This document shows, one piece after another, positions 38,432 to 48,356 of a DNA stretch of 64,000 nt (the first letter of the stretch is position 1; each line of letters starts with the position of its first letter). The notes beneath the pieces were generated by a model. That model worked only from the letters and a program-made list of their open reading frames with translations. It did no database searches and was not told the DNA's origin. Source of the DNA: EB88 sp965199135 (lineage in GTDB: Bacteria > Acidobacteriota > Terriglobia > Terriglobales > Acidobacteriaceae); assembly GCA_965199135.1 (NCBI GenBank), contig OZ240685.1, forward strand, positions 2,914,001-2,978,000, given 5' to 3'. A program made the translations under genes and the position numbers.

Positions 38432-40225
38432 TTATCCATTCGGCGCACTTCCCATGGTGAAGGTCAGCGTACCGCCGCCCGCGATCTGGTCGTGACGCAG
38501 CCAATTTGTCGATGGGATGTCCATTGAGCGTTACAGACTGCACGTAGCGGTTGATGTGTCTGTGTCTAAGTTACGAGCGAGGATGTGCAGCCTTTTACCG
38601 TAGCCAACCGCGAGTGTTGCGTCCGTGAAGCCCGGCGTGCCCAGCACATAGACAGGCTGGCTGGCATTTGGATGAAAGCCAAGCGAGTTAAACACGAACA
38701 AGCTTGACATTGCGCCGGAATCATCGCTCCCCCGGGATTCCAGAATGCTGGTCGGTGGTGCCTTTTCAAGAAGAGCATTCATCACGTGAGCAGTTTCGTC
38801 CGGCCGAAGCGCCCCGTCGTACAGAGTAGGAATCAGGAAGCCCGGTTCATTTGTGACATCGAAGCGCTGGCGGTAGAAGATCTTATCCAGCCGCTGCACA
38901 AAAGTTTCTTCGCCACCAGTGAATTCGATCAGCTTGCGAACATCCTGCGGGGCGCACATGGAGCGGGTCCACAAATCCCCTTCGTAGAAGAAGTCCGGCC
39001 AAGTGCCCCGCCTGACGAAGTAGGGCGCTGCAAACGAACCATCAGGATTGCGAGGACGCAGAAGGCCGTGAACCTTCGCGCATTAAATTCTTATCCCGCA
39101 GATTCTGCCCGTTGTCGGCTCGCTTCGCAAACACCCTTGCATCAAATGGATGATACGACTTCTGCGATCGCGAAGTCGTCATAGGCGTATTCCACTGTGC
39201 GCGCGCGCCCGATCTCTCATCCGCTAGCGTCACGTACCCCTTGCTGTTGGAGTGGAGTAGGCCGCGTCGACCTTCTTTTTGGGCGTCTGCCGGAGGCACA
39301 GAGGCATCTTTCAGCATGGCCTGGTAAGCCATCGCATAATCTATGCCTTTGATTCGTTTGACGAACGCGTCGGCTACCATCAGATTTGCATGGGAGCCGC
39401 CCTGGGTTCGGCCGCTATCATTGCCGCTTCGCGCGTCTGGCATATAGCCGCTGTGCTCATAGATGTCGATGAGCGAGCGGATGAGATCGCGCTCGCGGTC
39501 CGGTGCGATCAACGTGAGTAGCGGCGGCGAGCTGCGGAATGTGTCCCACATATGATAGCAGCTGTCATAGTACGGATGCTCCGGATACGAGGTAGGCCAG
39601 TAAGGATTCTCGCCTGTACGATCCGCAGGCATCAGCATCGTGTGGTAAAGCGCTGGATGTACCTGCGTGCGCTTTGAGCGCAGATTCTCCTTTCAGCTCG
39701 ATCGCAGACAACGCATCATCCCACTTCGCACTTGCCGCATTCTTCAGAGCGTCGAAGTTCCAGGATGGTGTCTCTTCATCGTTGTTCTGTTTCGCCTGGC
39801 TGGCGCTGACAAGGGAGATCCCCACCTTCGCACTCAGCACCTGGCCCTTGTGCGCAGCGAAGTCGAAGCTTGCACCCAGCGCCTGGTCCTCATCTATCTG
39901 GGCATCTTTGTCGCTGAACAGACCCTTGCCCGCCCAGGTTTCAGTAGCCGTCGCTGCGAAGTCAAGCTGCACGTCGAAGTAGACAGTGTACTCGCCGCGC
40001 TTGTTCCAGCCTCCTGCGCAGTGGCCTACGCCCTGGATCTCCGTCGGCGGAGACGACATGCACCTCTCCGCCGAGGAAATGCTGGAGCTCTGAGCCTGGT
40101 CCTTTGTCGAGACAGCGAGCGGCGTTTCCTGTGACGTGTGCAGGAGCATTAGAGAGGAAGGTATGCCGGTGCAGACCGACGCGCCGCGTCACAGTAGGTT
40201 CGACACGCGCCTTGTATAGGTCAAG
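38432..40225 (-). pseudogene. Decayed GH92 alpha-mannosidase
   Basis: Minus-strand segments in three frames together rebuild most of a GH92 enzyme. In order: RRVGLHRHTF near the truncated N-terminus; GGWNKRGEYTVYFDVQLDF; VGISLVSASQAKQNNDEE; HMWDTFRSSPPLLTLIAPDR and SGYMPDARSGN; EYAYDDFAIAEV in another frame; RPRNPDGSFAAPYFV; DVRKLIEFTGG; GSDDSGAMSSLFVFNSLGF; SVTLNGHPIDK; and GGGTLTFTMGSAPNG before the stop at 38432. At least six frameshifts separate them; two near 38503 and 38548 are single-base and opposite in sign. The first part of the gene (roughly 150-200 residues in relatives) is missing: similarity stops near 40225, where a different remnant begins. Not expected to give a functional protein. 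Confidence 0.88.
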
Positions 40226-40227
40226 CG

Positions 40228-40510
40228 TGCCTGCATATTACGAAGTGATCGCCTACCTGCCGAACCTGTCGGGTACCGGGCACGTCCTCATCACCGAGGG
40301 TCTCAACAGCGCAGGCACCGAGGCTGCGGGTGAGTTTCTGCTGAATCGAGAGAAGATGCGGCCAGTGATCGCGCGCGAGCCACGAGGGTGGGAGCTGGTA
40401 TTGAGCCGCTTGAAGTGCTGCTCGGGAGCGAAAGCCGCGCCGGACACTCTTCCCAATGCACGATCGTGAGCGAGCGCATTTCCGAGCCGCAGACGGGCCG
40501 GTCGGTTCGG
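40228..40510 (+). pseudogene. C-terminal remnant of an unrecognised protein
   Basis: The plus strand reads AYYEVIAYLPNLSGTGHVLI, then EGLNSAGTEAAGEFLLN, in good protein-like sequence with no start codon or ribosome-binding site, ending after a frameshift (ELVLSRLK, later TIVSERIS in another frame). It looks like the C-terminal end of a longer protein. I do not name the family. It abuts the truncated end of the GH92 remnant on the other strand. Confidence 0.5.
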
Positions 40511-40607
40511 CACCGAGCACCTGGCTGGCCCTCGATCTCGAAAGATTGAAGGCCTCGCAGCGCCCGACTTCCCGCCGAGGCCATTTTTCGCAATAATCAT
40601 AGATGCC

Positions 40608-42497
40608 ATGGCCAAGCAAGAATTTCAGACAGAAGTAAGTCAGCTCCTGCAGCTGATCGTTCACTCGCTCTACTCGCATCCGGAGATTTTCCTCCGCGAA
40701 CTCGTCTCCAACTCCTCCGACGCGCTTGACAAGCTGCGCCACCTCACGCTCACCGACGACAAGTACAAGGCCCTTGTGGGTCAGGCTATCGATTCTCCTC
40801 GGATCGACCTCACCCTGGACGAAGACAACAAGACCCTCACCGTCTCCGATACCGGGATCGGGATGAACCAAGAAGACCTGGTGGCTCACCTCGGAACCAT
40901 CGCCCGGTCTGGAACAAAGAACTTTCTCTCGCAGCTCTCCGGGGACGCCAGAAGAGATTCCAACCTGATCGGACAGTTCGGAGTCGGCTTCTACTCTGTC
41001 TTCATGGTGGCCGACCAGGTTGAAGTGTTCTCCCGCAAAGCGGGCGACGATAAGACATTCAAGTGGACTTCAGATGGCAAAACCGGCTTTGACCTCGAGG
41101 AGGCGACAGGTCCCGACGCTCGCTCTGTCGCTGGCACGACCGTGCTCATCCACTTTAACGAGGAGGGTGCTCAGTACGCGAACTCCTGGCGCCTCCAGGA
41201 GATTGTTAAGAAGTACTCCAACCACATTGCTTTTCCGATCTTTCTCACTTATGACAAAAGTGAATGGAATGCTGAGAGGAAAGAATCAGAAAAGATACGC
41301 ACGACTGAGCAGGTCAACGCTGCCTCGGCGATGTGGCAACGGTCCAAGTCCGAGCTGACAGAGGACGATTACAAAGACTTCTACCAGTCTCTGACCGGCG
41401 CCGGCGAAGATCCACTCTTCTGGTTCCACACACGTGCAGAAGGAACCCTCGAGTACACCACGCTCTTCTACATCCCGGCGAAGGCGCCGCTCGATCTCTA
41501 TCAAACAGATTACAAGGGTGGCATCAAGCTCTACGTGCGTCGCGTGTTTATCATGGACGATTCGAAGGAGCTGTTGCCGCAGTACCTGCGCTTCGTTCGC
41601 GGCATCATTGATTCCGAAGACCTACCACTCAACGTATCCCGCGAGATCCTGCAGCAAAACAAGGTACTCACAAGCATCAAGACAGCGAGCGTCAAGAAAA
41701 TCCTGACTGAGCTGAAGAATATCGCCAGCAATGACAAGGGAAAGTACGCGGCCTTTATCGCTGAGTACAACCGCCCCTTGAAGGAGGGCGTGTATGGAGA
41801 CTACGCAAATCGCGAGGTGCTTCTTGACCTGGTGCGGTTTAAGTCCACAAAGGTGGAAGGCTTCACCTCGCTCGCCGAAGCAAAGGGACGCATGCTAGCC
41901 GAGCAGAAAACGCTTTACTACATCACCGGAGGCTCGGAGAGCATGCTCCGCAACTCTCCTCTGCTCGAGCTATATAAGAAGAAGGGAATCGAGGTCCTTG
42001 TTCTGGATGATGATATCGACGAGATCGTCTTCTCCTCTGTGCCGAAGTACGGTGAAACAGATCTCAAGGCCGTAAATAGGTCGGCGACCGGCGACGACCT
42101 GAAGGATGAGTCATCGCCTGAGAAGAACGAGGAGCTTCTTCCGCTGCTGGAGAAGATCAAGTTGACGCTCGGCGATGCAGTGAACGAAGTGCGCGTTTCG
42201 AGCCGTTTGGCAGACAGCCCATCTGTCATCATCACGGATGAGGACGAGCCTTCTGCTCGCATGCGCCAGATGATGCGTGCCATGGGCCAGCAGGAGATCC
42301 CCGAACCGACGCCCACGCTTGAGATCAATCCTGACCACGCGATCATCCAGAAGCTACTTGCCGATCCTGCAAACAGCAAGGTGGAAGACGCCGCCTGGCT
42401 CCTCTTTGATCAAGCGCTGCTACTCGAAGGAGTGCCACTCAAAGATCCGGCTATCTTCGTGCAGCGTTTAAATCGCGTGCTTACCCAGTCCATTTGA
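40608..42497 (+). CDS. htpG: Molecular chaperone HtpG (Hsp90)
   Basis: A 629-residue bacterial Hsp90. The ATP-binding domain has LRELVSNSSDALDKLR, DTGIGM, GTIARSGTKNF and IGQFGVGFYSVFMV. The middle domain includes LYVRRVFIMDD and PLNVSREILQQNKVL, and the C-terminal dimerisation domain runs to the end. It is an ATP-dependent cytoplasmic chaperone. The start is the only sensible one, although no strong ribosome-binding site precedes it. A hairpin follows its stop. It appears to be a single-gene unit between decayed genes and a GH127 enzyme. Confidence 0.98.
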   Translation: MAKQEFQTEVSQLLQLIVHSLYSHPEIFLRELVSNSSDALDKLRHLTLTDDKYKALVGQAIDSPRIDLTLDEDNKTLTVSDTGIGMNQEDLVAHLGTIARSGTKNFLSQLSGDARRDSNLIGQFGVGFYSVFMVADQVEVFSRKAGDDKTFKWTSDGKTGFDLEEATGPDARSVAGTTVLIHFNEEGAQYANSWRLQEIVKKYSNHIAFPIFLTYDKSEWNAERKESEKIRTTEQVNAASAMWQRSKSELTEDDYKDFYQSLTGAGEDPLFWFHTRAEGTLEYTTLFYIPAKAPLDLYQTDYKGGIKLYVRRVFIMDDSKELLPQYLRFVRGIIDSEDLPLNVSREILQQNKVLTSIKTASVKKILTELKNIASNDKGKYAAFIAEYNRPLKEGVYGDYANREVLLDLVRFKSTKVEGFTSLAEAKGRMLAEQKTLYYITGGSESMLRNSPLLELYKKKGIEVLVLDDDIDEIVFSSVPKYGETDLKAVNRSATGDDLKDESSPEKNEELLPLLEKIKLTLGDAVNEVRVSSRLADSPSVIITDEDEPSARMRQMMRAMGQQEIPEPTPTLEINPDHAIIQKLLADPANSKVEDAAWLLFDQALLLEGVPLKDPAIFVQRLNRVLTQSI

Positions 42498-42510
42498 TCG
42501 AACGTCGAGC

Positions 42511-42548
42511 AGGCAGAAAGCGTTATCGCTACGGCCGCGCTTCTGCCT
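42511..42548 (+). terminator. Hairpin after htpG
   Basis: AGGCAGAA and TTCTGCCT form an 8-base outer stem, extended by GCG/CGC after a bulged A. It begins 13 bases after the htpG stop. No strong U-tract follows, so efficiency is uncertain. Confidence 0.6.
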
Positions 42549-42674
42549 CCGACGCTAATTACTAGGCAGCCGATGCGCTTGGTAGCAATCAGCGCTCCGA
42601 TCCGCCGCAATGCTGTTGATTTTACGAGGACCTTACCAGACGCGTAGCATAGCGACTATGTCGAGGGCCTTTTC

Positions 42675-44711
42675 TTGTCGCTGATCGCTTTGTCCCGCAG
42701 GCGTTTTCTCAAGGACTTCGGCATTGCTACACTCGCCACGTCTTGGCAAACGTCAACTCACCCTGTCTGGGCGGCGACCAGCGACGGACGACACGGTGTA
42801 CCGAACGATAGGCTCTCGTTGCCGCTGCCCCCTGTCTTCACCCCGCTTCCTCTTGGCGCGGTACGCCCCCAGGGCTGGCTCCGTACGCAGCTGGAAATCC
42901 AGGCAAATGGGCTGAGCGGCCATCTCGACGAGACCTGGCCAGATGTAGGCCCAAATAGCGGTTGGCTTGGCGGCACCGGAGAATCGTGGGAGCGAGGACC
43001 CTACTACCTTGACGGACTTATCCCGCTCGCTTACCTGCTTAATGATGCTGGGCTCAAGGAGAAAGCTCAACGTTATATCGATTGGACACTCACGTCGCAG
43101 ACACCAAGCGGGATGTTTGGGCCACGCACCAATGACGATTGGTGGCCGCGCATCGTTATGCTGAAGGTCCTAGCCCAGTACCAGGAGGCAACCGGCGATC
43201 CGCGGGTCATTCCCTTGATGGAGCGCTACTTCCGCTATCAACTTGCAGCGCTCCCGGAGCGCCCGCTGCGGGATTGGGGGCGTTTTCGGTGGCAGGATGA
43301 GGTTCTAAGTATTCTGTGGCTGTACAAACGCAACGGAGATCCAGGCCTCCTACAACTCTGCCGATTGCTGCATGCGCAGGGATATGACTGGATTGCTGAT
43401 TTTGCAGACTTCCGATACACGATGCGCATGACCGCGGGAGAGCTCGATCTGGGTGTGAAAGGAAACGGCCTCAAAGATAGAGCGCTCGCAACGCACGGCG
43501 TCAACAATGGTCAAGCGTTAAAGACGGGGCCTTTGTGGTCGATAGTTTCCGGCTCCGCGAACGATCGGGCTGCCGTGCTGCAGATGATAGCCGAACTGGA
43601 CAGGTACCATGGCCTTCCAAACGGTATGTTCTCCTGTGATGAGCACCTGGCGGGTGCGAATCCCTCACAGGGATCAGAGCTATGTACGGTTGTCGAGACA
43701 ATGTTCTCGCTTGAAGTGGCATTGGGTATCCTCGGCGACGCGACTCTCGGCGACCGTCTGGAGAAGCTTGCGTTTAATGCGTTACCGGGAACGCTTACGG
43801 ATGACATGTGGGCGCACCAGTATAATCAGCAACCGAACCAGGTGGAATGTAGCCTGCATCGTGAGCCCTGGACGACCGATGGGCCAGAGTCGAACCTATT
43901 TGGACTCGAACCGAACTATGGCTGCTGCACCGCGAACTTTCATCAAGGATGGCCGAAGTTCGCAGCAAGCCTTTGGATGAAGTCCGCGGACGATGGGCTT
44001 GTTGCTGCGGCGTATGCACCTTCCGAAGTAACCACCGTGATACGTGGGGTGCGAGTCCACGTCATGGAAGAGACACACTATCCGTTCCGCGGAAGCATCC
44101 GGCTTACGATACAGCCGGAATCCGCCACTGTCTTTCCGCTGCAGCTACGTATTCCCGCCTGGGCAGCGGGAAGCACGATCCATGTGAACGGTCAAGAGGA
44201 GCAGACGCCAGCCCCCGGAGCATTCGCGCGACTTTCAAGATGGTGGCAGCATGGTGACGTAGTGGAAATTACGCTTCCCATGCAGCCGCGTATCTCCCGC
44301 TGGTTTCAAGACTCCGTCGCCGTGGAGCGAGGACCATTGGTCTTCTCCTATGGCATTGGTGAGGACTGGTTGAAGCTCCGGGACCGCGGGCTGACGGCGG
44401 ACTGGCAAATCTACCCTGCGACGCAATGGAATTATGCCCTTGAACTCGGGACTAGTGTATCGGCTGAAACGATCACGGAAACCCTTTCGGATATGGGTGC
44501 TGTGCCCTTCAGCCGGAAGGAACCTCCTGTGGAGTTGAAGGTGCAGGCACGAAGGCTTTCCTCGTGGCGCGCAGAAGAGGGGGTCGCCGCACCGGTGCCG
44601 CAGAGCTCTGTTGATGCTGATGGGCCGATCGAGACGGTCACCCTGATTCCATACGCCGCGGCGAAGCTCCGCATTACGGCGTTTCCTCTCGCAACGAGCG
44701 AAAGCCGCTGA
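42675..44711 (+). CDS. Tat-exported GH127-like glycosidase (DUF1680, beta-L-arabinofuranosidase type)
   Basis: A 678-residue protein with a twin-arginine signal (SRRRFLKDFG). An (alpha/alpha)6 barrel is followed by beta domains. SELCTVVET near residue 334 and YGCCTANF near 415 supply the Glu and three Cys that bind zinc and include the cysteine nucleophile in GH127 beta-L-arabinofuranosidases; all are present. TTG at 42675 with GAGG 8 bases upstream is the likely start. Related DUF1680 families (GH146 and others) act on other furanosides, so specificity is not certain. It stands alone after htpG, with about 550 bases before the next gene. Confidence 0.87.
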   Translation: MSLIALSRRRFLKDFGIATLATSWQTSTHPVWAATSDGRHGVPNDRLSLPLPPVFTPLPLGAVRPQGWLRTQLEIQANGLSGHLDETWPDVGPNSGWLGGTGESWERGPYYLDGLIPLAYLLNDAGLKEKAQRYIDWTLTSQTPSGMFGPRTNDDWWPRIVMLKVLAQYQEATGDPRVIPLMERYFRYQLAALPERPLRDWGRFRWQDEVLSILWLYKRNGDPGLLQLCRLLHAQGYDWIADFADFRYTMRMTAGELDLGVKGNGLKDRALATHGVNNGQALKTGPLWSIVSGSANDRAAVLQMIAELDRYHGLPNGMFSCDEHLAGANPSQGSELCTVVETMFSLEVALGILGDATLGDRLEKLAFNALPGTLTDDMWAHQYNQQPNQVECSLHREPWTTDGPESNLFGLEPNYGCCTANFHQGWPKFAASLWMKSADDGLVAAAYAPSEVTTVIRGVRVHVMEETHYPFRGSIRLTIQPESATVFPLQLRIPAWAAGSTIHVNGQEEQTPAPGAFARLSRWWQHGDVVEITLPMQPRISRWFQDSVAVERGPLVFSYGIGEDWLKLRDRGLTADWQIYPATQWNYALELGTSVSAETITETLSDMGAVPFSRKEPPVELKVQARRLSSWRAEEGVAAPVPQSSVDADGPIETVTLIPYAAAKLRITAFPLATSESR

Positions 44712-44930
44712 TACTGCCCGTTCTGACCTCGAGATCATGCGCATCCTGGTACTGCCCCAGCTACAAGCAAGCCGCTCATGACAGAGTCTACAGCGTAGAT
44801 TCGCGGGCTCAGACCGAGGCCCCATCGTCAGGTAGGCCCCGTACGCTGCACCCACAGCTCCTACGAGACGGCGATAGTTCGGCGATGTCGTGTCACTACT
44901 CGGCGGAGCAGCCCCCTTTCTCACACGTAA

Positions 44931-44966
44931 AGAGGCGCATCGGACATTTGACCTAGATGCGCCTCT
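44931..44966. repeat. Inverted repeat in the 44.7-45.3 kb gap
   Basis: AGAGGCGCAT and ATGCGCCTCT form a perfect 10-base stem with a 16-base loop in the 550-base gap between the GH127-like and SelA-like genes. No U-tract follows. It could be a terminator, an mRNA structure or a protein site. Short ORFs in the rest of the gap have no domain or signal I recognise. Confidence 0.5.
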
Positions 44967-45261
44967 GGCTCCTGACCGATGACAAGGTCTTCCGCCGGCA
45001 TGAAGATAGGTGCACGCTATTTCAAAGATCGGAGCCGGCTTGGCTGGTGTGCGATGTCCTGCTTTTCCCGATGCAGGGAACGATGCCAGCAAGATCCTGT
45101 ACGACGCGCTCACACAAGCTTGCTCGTACATATATCAGCTGAGGCATGCTCCATCGTGCGCATGCACGGAAGCGGAGATGGCCCATCCAAACTATCGGCA
45201 GCGCGCGTGTCGTGCCGCCAGTGATAGCGTAAGTGATTCAACACTTCGCGAGGGTTTACGC

Positions 45262-46656
45262 ATGAGCCTTTTTTCCGGTTGGAGCCGTCGCACCTTTCTC
45301 TCCGCACTTGGCGCCGTAACGGGCGGCCTGCTCGCGCCGGCCAAGCTTGACGCTGCCGCCATGTTCGGCAAGAAACACACCTTGCACTCGGGAGACGGCA
45401 GCCCCATTGTGCCTATCACCAGCGGGTTGGGCTCAAGCGGAGACATCTATGCCGAGCTCGGCGTCACTCCGCTGATCAACATCAACGGCACCATCACCGT
45501 CATGGGCGGTTCGGTGATGAAGCCTGAGGTGATGGAACTGATCCGCTTAGGCAATCAGCACTTCGTGCTGATTGATGAGCTCGAGATTGCAGCCGGCAAG
45601 TTCATTGCGAAGCTGTGTAAGTCGCCCGCAGGCTATACCGGGCTTGTGACGGGTGGTGCAGCCGCTGCGCTCGTCGTCGGCTATTCGGGCATGATGACGG
45701 AGGACTACGAGTCGCGCATGAAGGTCATTCCAGATGTGAGCGGCTTTCCACGGAACGAGGTGATTATCCAGAAGAGCCACCGGTACCCGTTCGACCACCA
45801 GATCCGCCAGACAGGTGCAACGCTCGTGGAGGTGGAGACACGGGACCAGATGATCAACGCCATTAATCCTAAGACCGTAGCGATCCACTTCACCAACATT
45901 CTGTCGGGCGGCGGCAAAGTCAGCGGGCCCGAGACTGTCGCCATCGCAAGGGCGCACAACATATACACCTTCAACGATGCGTCTGCAGATGTGCCTCCGG
46001 TTGAAAGACTCTGGACGTATCCTGCACTAGGTTTCGATCTGACGACCTTCAGCGGCGGCAAGGACATCTGTGGTCCGCAGGCTTCCGGGATCCTGATCGG
46101 CAGGGAAGACCTTATTCGCTATTCACTCCTGAACATGAGTCCTCAGGAAGATCGTATTGGGCGCTGCTGTAAAGTAGGCAAAGAAACAATCTTCGGCCTG
46201 CTGAAGGCGCTCGAAATCTTCGTCAATCAGAATTATCCCGAGACGCTGCGCATGTACGACGATCGTGCGCACACAATAACAGAGGCCGTAGAGAGATTTG
46301 GCGTCACAGCGCTTCCGCGTGAATTTGATCCGCAGGCGCTGGGCAACGTGACGCCGAAGTACACCTGGCGTATCGATCCCGCGAAGCTCACCCTTACTGG
46401 CAGGCAGGTTATGCAACAGCTGGCCGACACGCGTCCGCTCGGGATCGGCAGCATGGGCGCCGGTGTCAGCGGCATGCGCGGGCGGCATTCCGATGACCCG
46501 AAGGGCCCGCGTCCCGGCGGTGAGAAGCCCCCATCGCAGGATCCTCCTGTCGATCCGCAGACCTTCGGCTTCGCGGTGTGGCAGCTGAAGCCGGGCGAGG
46601 ACAAGATCATTGCCGATCGTCTCGTTGAGATCTTCAGCGCCGGTTCAAGAACCTGA
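45262..46656 (+). CDS. Tat-exported SelA-like PLP-dependent enzyme (copy 1)
   Basis: A 464-residue PLP enzyme of fold type I, SelA/DgaE-like. It begins with a twin-arginine signal, SRRTFLSALG, which is unusual for this family. GDIYAELGVTPLININGT starts the catalytic part. DASADVPP supplies the Asp that pairs with the cofactor ring nitrogen, and FSGGKDICGPQASG has the PLP Lys near residue 267. A Gly/Pro/Asp-rich insertion (about 405-435) precedes the last strands and is absent from the second copy. Relatives include D-glucosaminate-6-phosphate ammonia-lyase; the reaction here is unproven. The start has GCGAGG 8 bases upstream. It heads a run with an exported amidohydrolase 70 bases downstream, as in known SelA-like/amidohydrolase neighbourhoods. 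Confidence 0.9.
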   Translation: MSLFSGWSRRTFLSALGAVTGGLLAPAKLDAAAMFGKKHTLHSGDGSPIVPITSGLGSSGDIYAELGVTPLININGTITVMGGSVMKPEVMELIRLGNQHFVLIDELEIAAGKFIAKLCKSPAGYTGLVTGGAAAALVVGYSGMMTEDYESRMKVIPDVSGFPRNEVIIQKSHRYPFDHQIRQTGATLVEVETRDQMINAINPKTVAIHFTNILSGGGKVSGPETVAIARAHNIYTFNDASADVPPVERLWTYPALGFDLTTFSGGKDICGPQASGILIGREDLIRYSLLNMSPQEDRIGRCCKVGKETIFGLLKALEIFVNQNYPETLRMYDDRAHTITEAVERFGVTALPREFDPQALGNVTPKYTWRIDPAKLTLTGRQVMQQLADTRPLGIGSMGAGVSGMRGRHSDDPKGPRPGGEKPPSQDPPVDPQTFGFAVWQLKPGEDKIIADRLVEIFSAGSRT

Positions 46657-46726
46657 CCGCTTGAGAGGAACCGGAGGCTGCTGCGAACATTGCAATCCAA
46701 TTTCAGAAACTTCGGGAGTGTTCAGC

Positions 46727-48331
46727 GTGATAGTTAAGCGACGATCGATCTTCACTTCCGCGGTACTTGCCACGGCATTGTGTGCAGCAGCCGGTGCGCA
46801 AACTCCCGTTACCGGAGATCGCGCTCCCGCACCGCAGCCGCAGCAGCCGGCGCCGGAAACCTCGGTACCAGTGAGTGCAAATGCTTACCAGCAGCAGGGC
46901 CCGGCTGGGCCGTCGCAGTGCAAAGGCTGCTTCCCGGTTTCAGCAGCCGGCCAGGGACCAAACCAGGAGACGGGTCTGCCGCAACCTGTACCACAAACTG
47001 GTTCCACGGCCGGCGTACCCCGTGTGGGTCCACCGCCGTCGCTGCCGAACCCTCTGCCGTATGACCTGCTCCTACAGAACGGCCACGTGATCGACGCTAA
47101 GAACAGCATTGATCGCGTGATGGACGTTGCCATCAAGGACGGAACGATTGCAGCAGTTGGCGGACACCTTGATCCAAAGCAAGCAGCGAAAACGATTGAT
47201 GTCTCGGGCGACTACGTCACGCCAGGGTTGATTGATCTTCATACGCATGATTATGCCTCGACGGGCGAGGCGCATTCCTACGCGGGCGATTACGGCATCT
47301 GGCCCGACGGCTTCACCTTCCGCAATGGAGTCACCACCATCTGCGATGCAGGGAGCTCCGGCTGGCGCAACTTTGAGGACTTTAAAGAGCACATCATCGA
47401 CCGAGAAGAGACTCGCGTCCTAGCATTCCTCAACATTGTGGGCGCAGGCATGCGGGGGACGCGCTTCGAGAACAACCTGGACGATATGCAAATGGTTCCA
47501 ACCGGATACATGGCCCTTCGCTATCCGGATACCATCATTGGGATCAAGAGTGCGCACTTTACCGGGCCCGAGTGGACTCCGTACCTCCAGGCGATCGGGG
47601 CCGCCAGGATCGCAAATATTCCCGTGATGATCGACTACGGCGCGAATCGCATCGAGCGACCACTCTACGACCTGCTGGCTACGTATCTGCGTCCGGGCGA
47701 CATCTACACGCATGTCTACTCCGGATTGCGCGGCGAGCAGGATGTCATGACGCTCGGTCCTTCCAAGGCGCTGCTCCTTGGACGAAAGCGCGGCATTTAT
47801 TTCGACGCAGGTACAGGTGGCGGCAGCTTTCGTTTTCGGGTGGCGATTCCACTCATCAAGGCAGGCTTTCTACCGGACTCGCTCTCGACCGATCTGCATG
47901 TGGACAGCATGAACTCCAGTACCAAGGACATGCTGAATGTCATGAGCAAGTTCATGGCGATGGGGCTCACCGTACAACAGGTGGTTGCCGATACCACGTG
48001 GCATCCAGCACAGGAGATACAGCGTCCGCAACTCGGTAACCTCTCTGTAGGAGCACCCGCCGATGTGGCAGTCTTGAGTGAAGACCATGGCAAGTTCGGC
48101 TTCACCGATATGGACAACACGCGCCTGACAAGCGACACCCGGTTGGAATGCCAGCTGACGCTGCGTGCAGGCAAAGTCGTATACGACCTGAACGGCATCT
48201 CTATGGATGCGTGGGATGATGTGCATGCATCCAGCAATCCTCAAATGGCTGGTCACTGGACGGAGTTCCGTGCACGGCCACCGCTATCCGAGCAGATCAC
48301 CCCGCGCAAGCCGCTCTCTCCGCAGCAGTAG
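46727..48331 (+). CDS. Exported amidohydrolase of the EF_0837/deacetylase type
   Basis: A 534-residue metallo-amidohydrolase. From GTG 46727 (GGGAG 8 bases upstream) it has a signal peptide (KRRSIFTSAV, cleavage near AAGAQ), then about 80 residues rich in Pro and Gln with a CKGC pair, then the enzyme. DLHTHDY near 171 gives the HxH metal ligands, GIKSAHFT near 274 the bridging Lys, THVYSG and DLHVDS further ligands. Relatives of the EF_0837 group sit beside SelA-like and aldolase genes and are thought to deacylate N-acyl amino sugars or amino acids; substrate here is unknown. It lies between the SelA-like and DUF3299 genes in an apparent operon. Confidence 0.88.
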   Translation: MIVKRRSIFTSAVLATALCAAAGAQTPVTGDRAPAPQPQQPAPETSVPVSANAYQQQGPAGPSQCKGCFPVSAAGQGPNQETGLPQPVPQTGSTAGVPRVGPPPSLPNPLPYDLLLQNGHVIDAKNSIDRVMDVAIKDGTIAAVGGHLDPKQAAKTIDVSGDYVTPGLIDLHTHDYASTGEAHSYAGDYGIWPDGFTFRNGVTTICDAGSSGWRNFEDFKEHIIDREETRVLAFLNIVGAGMRGTRFENNLDDMQMVPTGYMALRYPDTIIGIKSAHFTGPEWTPYLQAIGAARIANIPVMIDYGANRIERPLYDLLATYLRPGDIYTHVYSGLRGEQDVMTLGPSKALLLGRKRGIYFDAGTGGGSFRFRVAIPLIKAGFLPDSLSTDLHVDSMNSSTKDMLNVMSKFMAMGLTVQQVVADTTWHPAQEIQRPQLGNLSVGAPADVAVLSEDHGKFGFTDMDNTRLTSDTRLECQLTLRAGKVVYDLNGISMDAWDDVHASSNPQMAGHWTEFRARPPLSEQITPRKPLSPQQ

Positions 48332-48356
48332 CAAGCGGTCGCGGTTTGGAGGAACG

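Noticed and set aside
44235..45131. Minus-strand ORF across the end of the GH127-like gene and the following gap
   Set aside because: Half of it is antisense to a clear enzyme and the product is Arg/Cys-rich without a domain.
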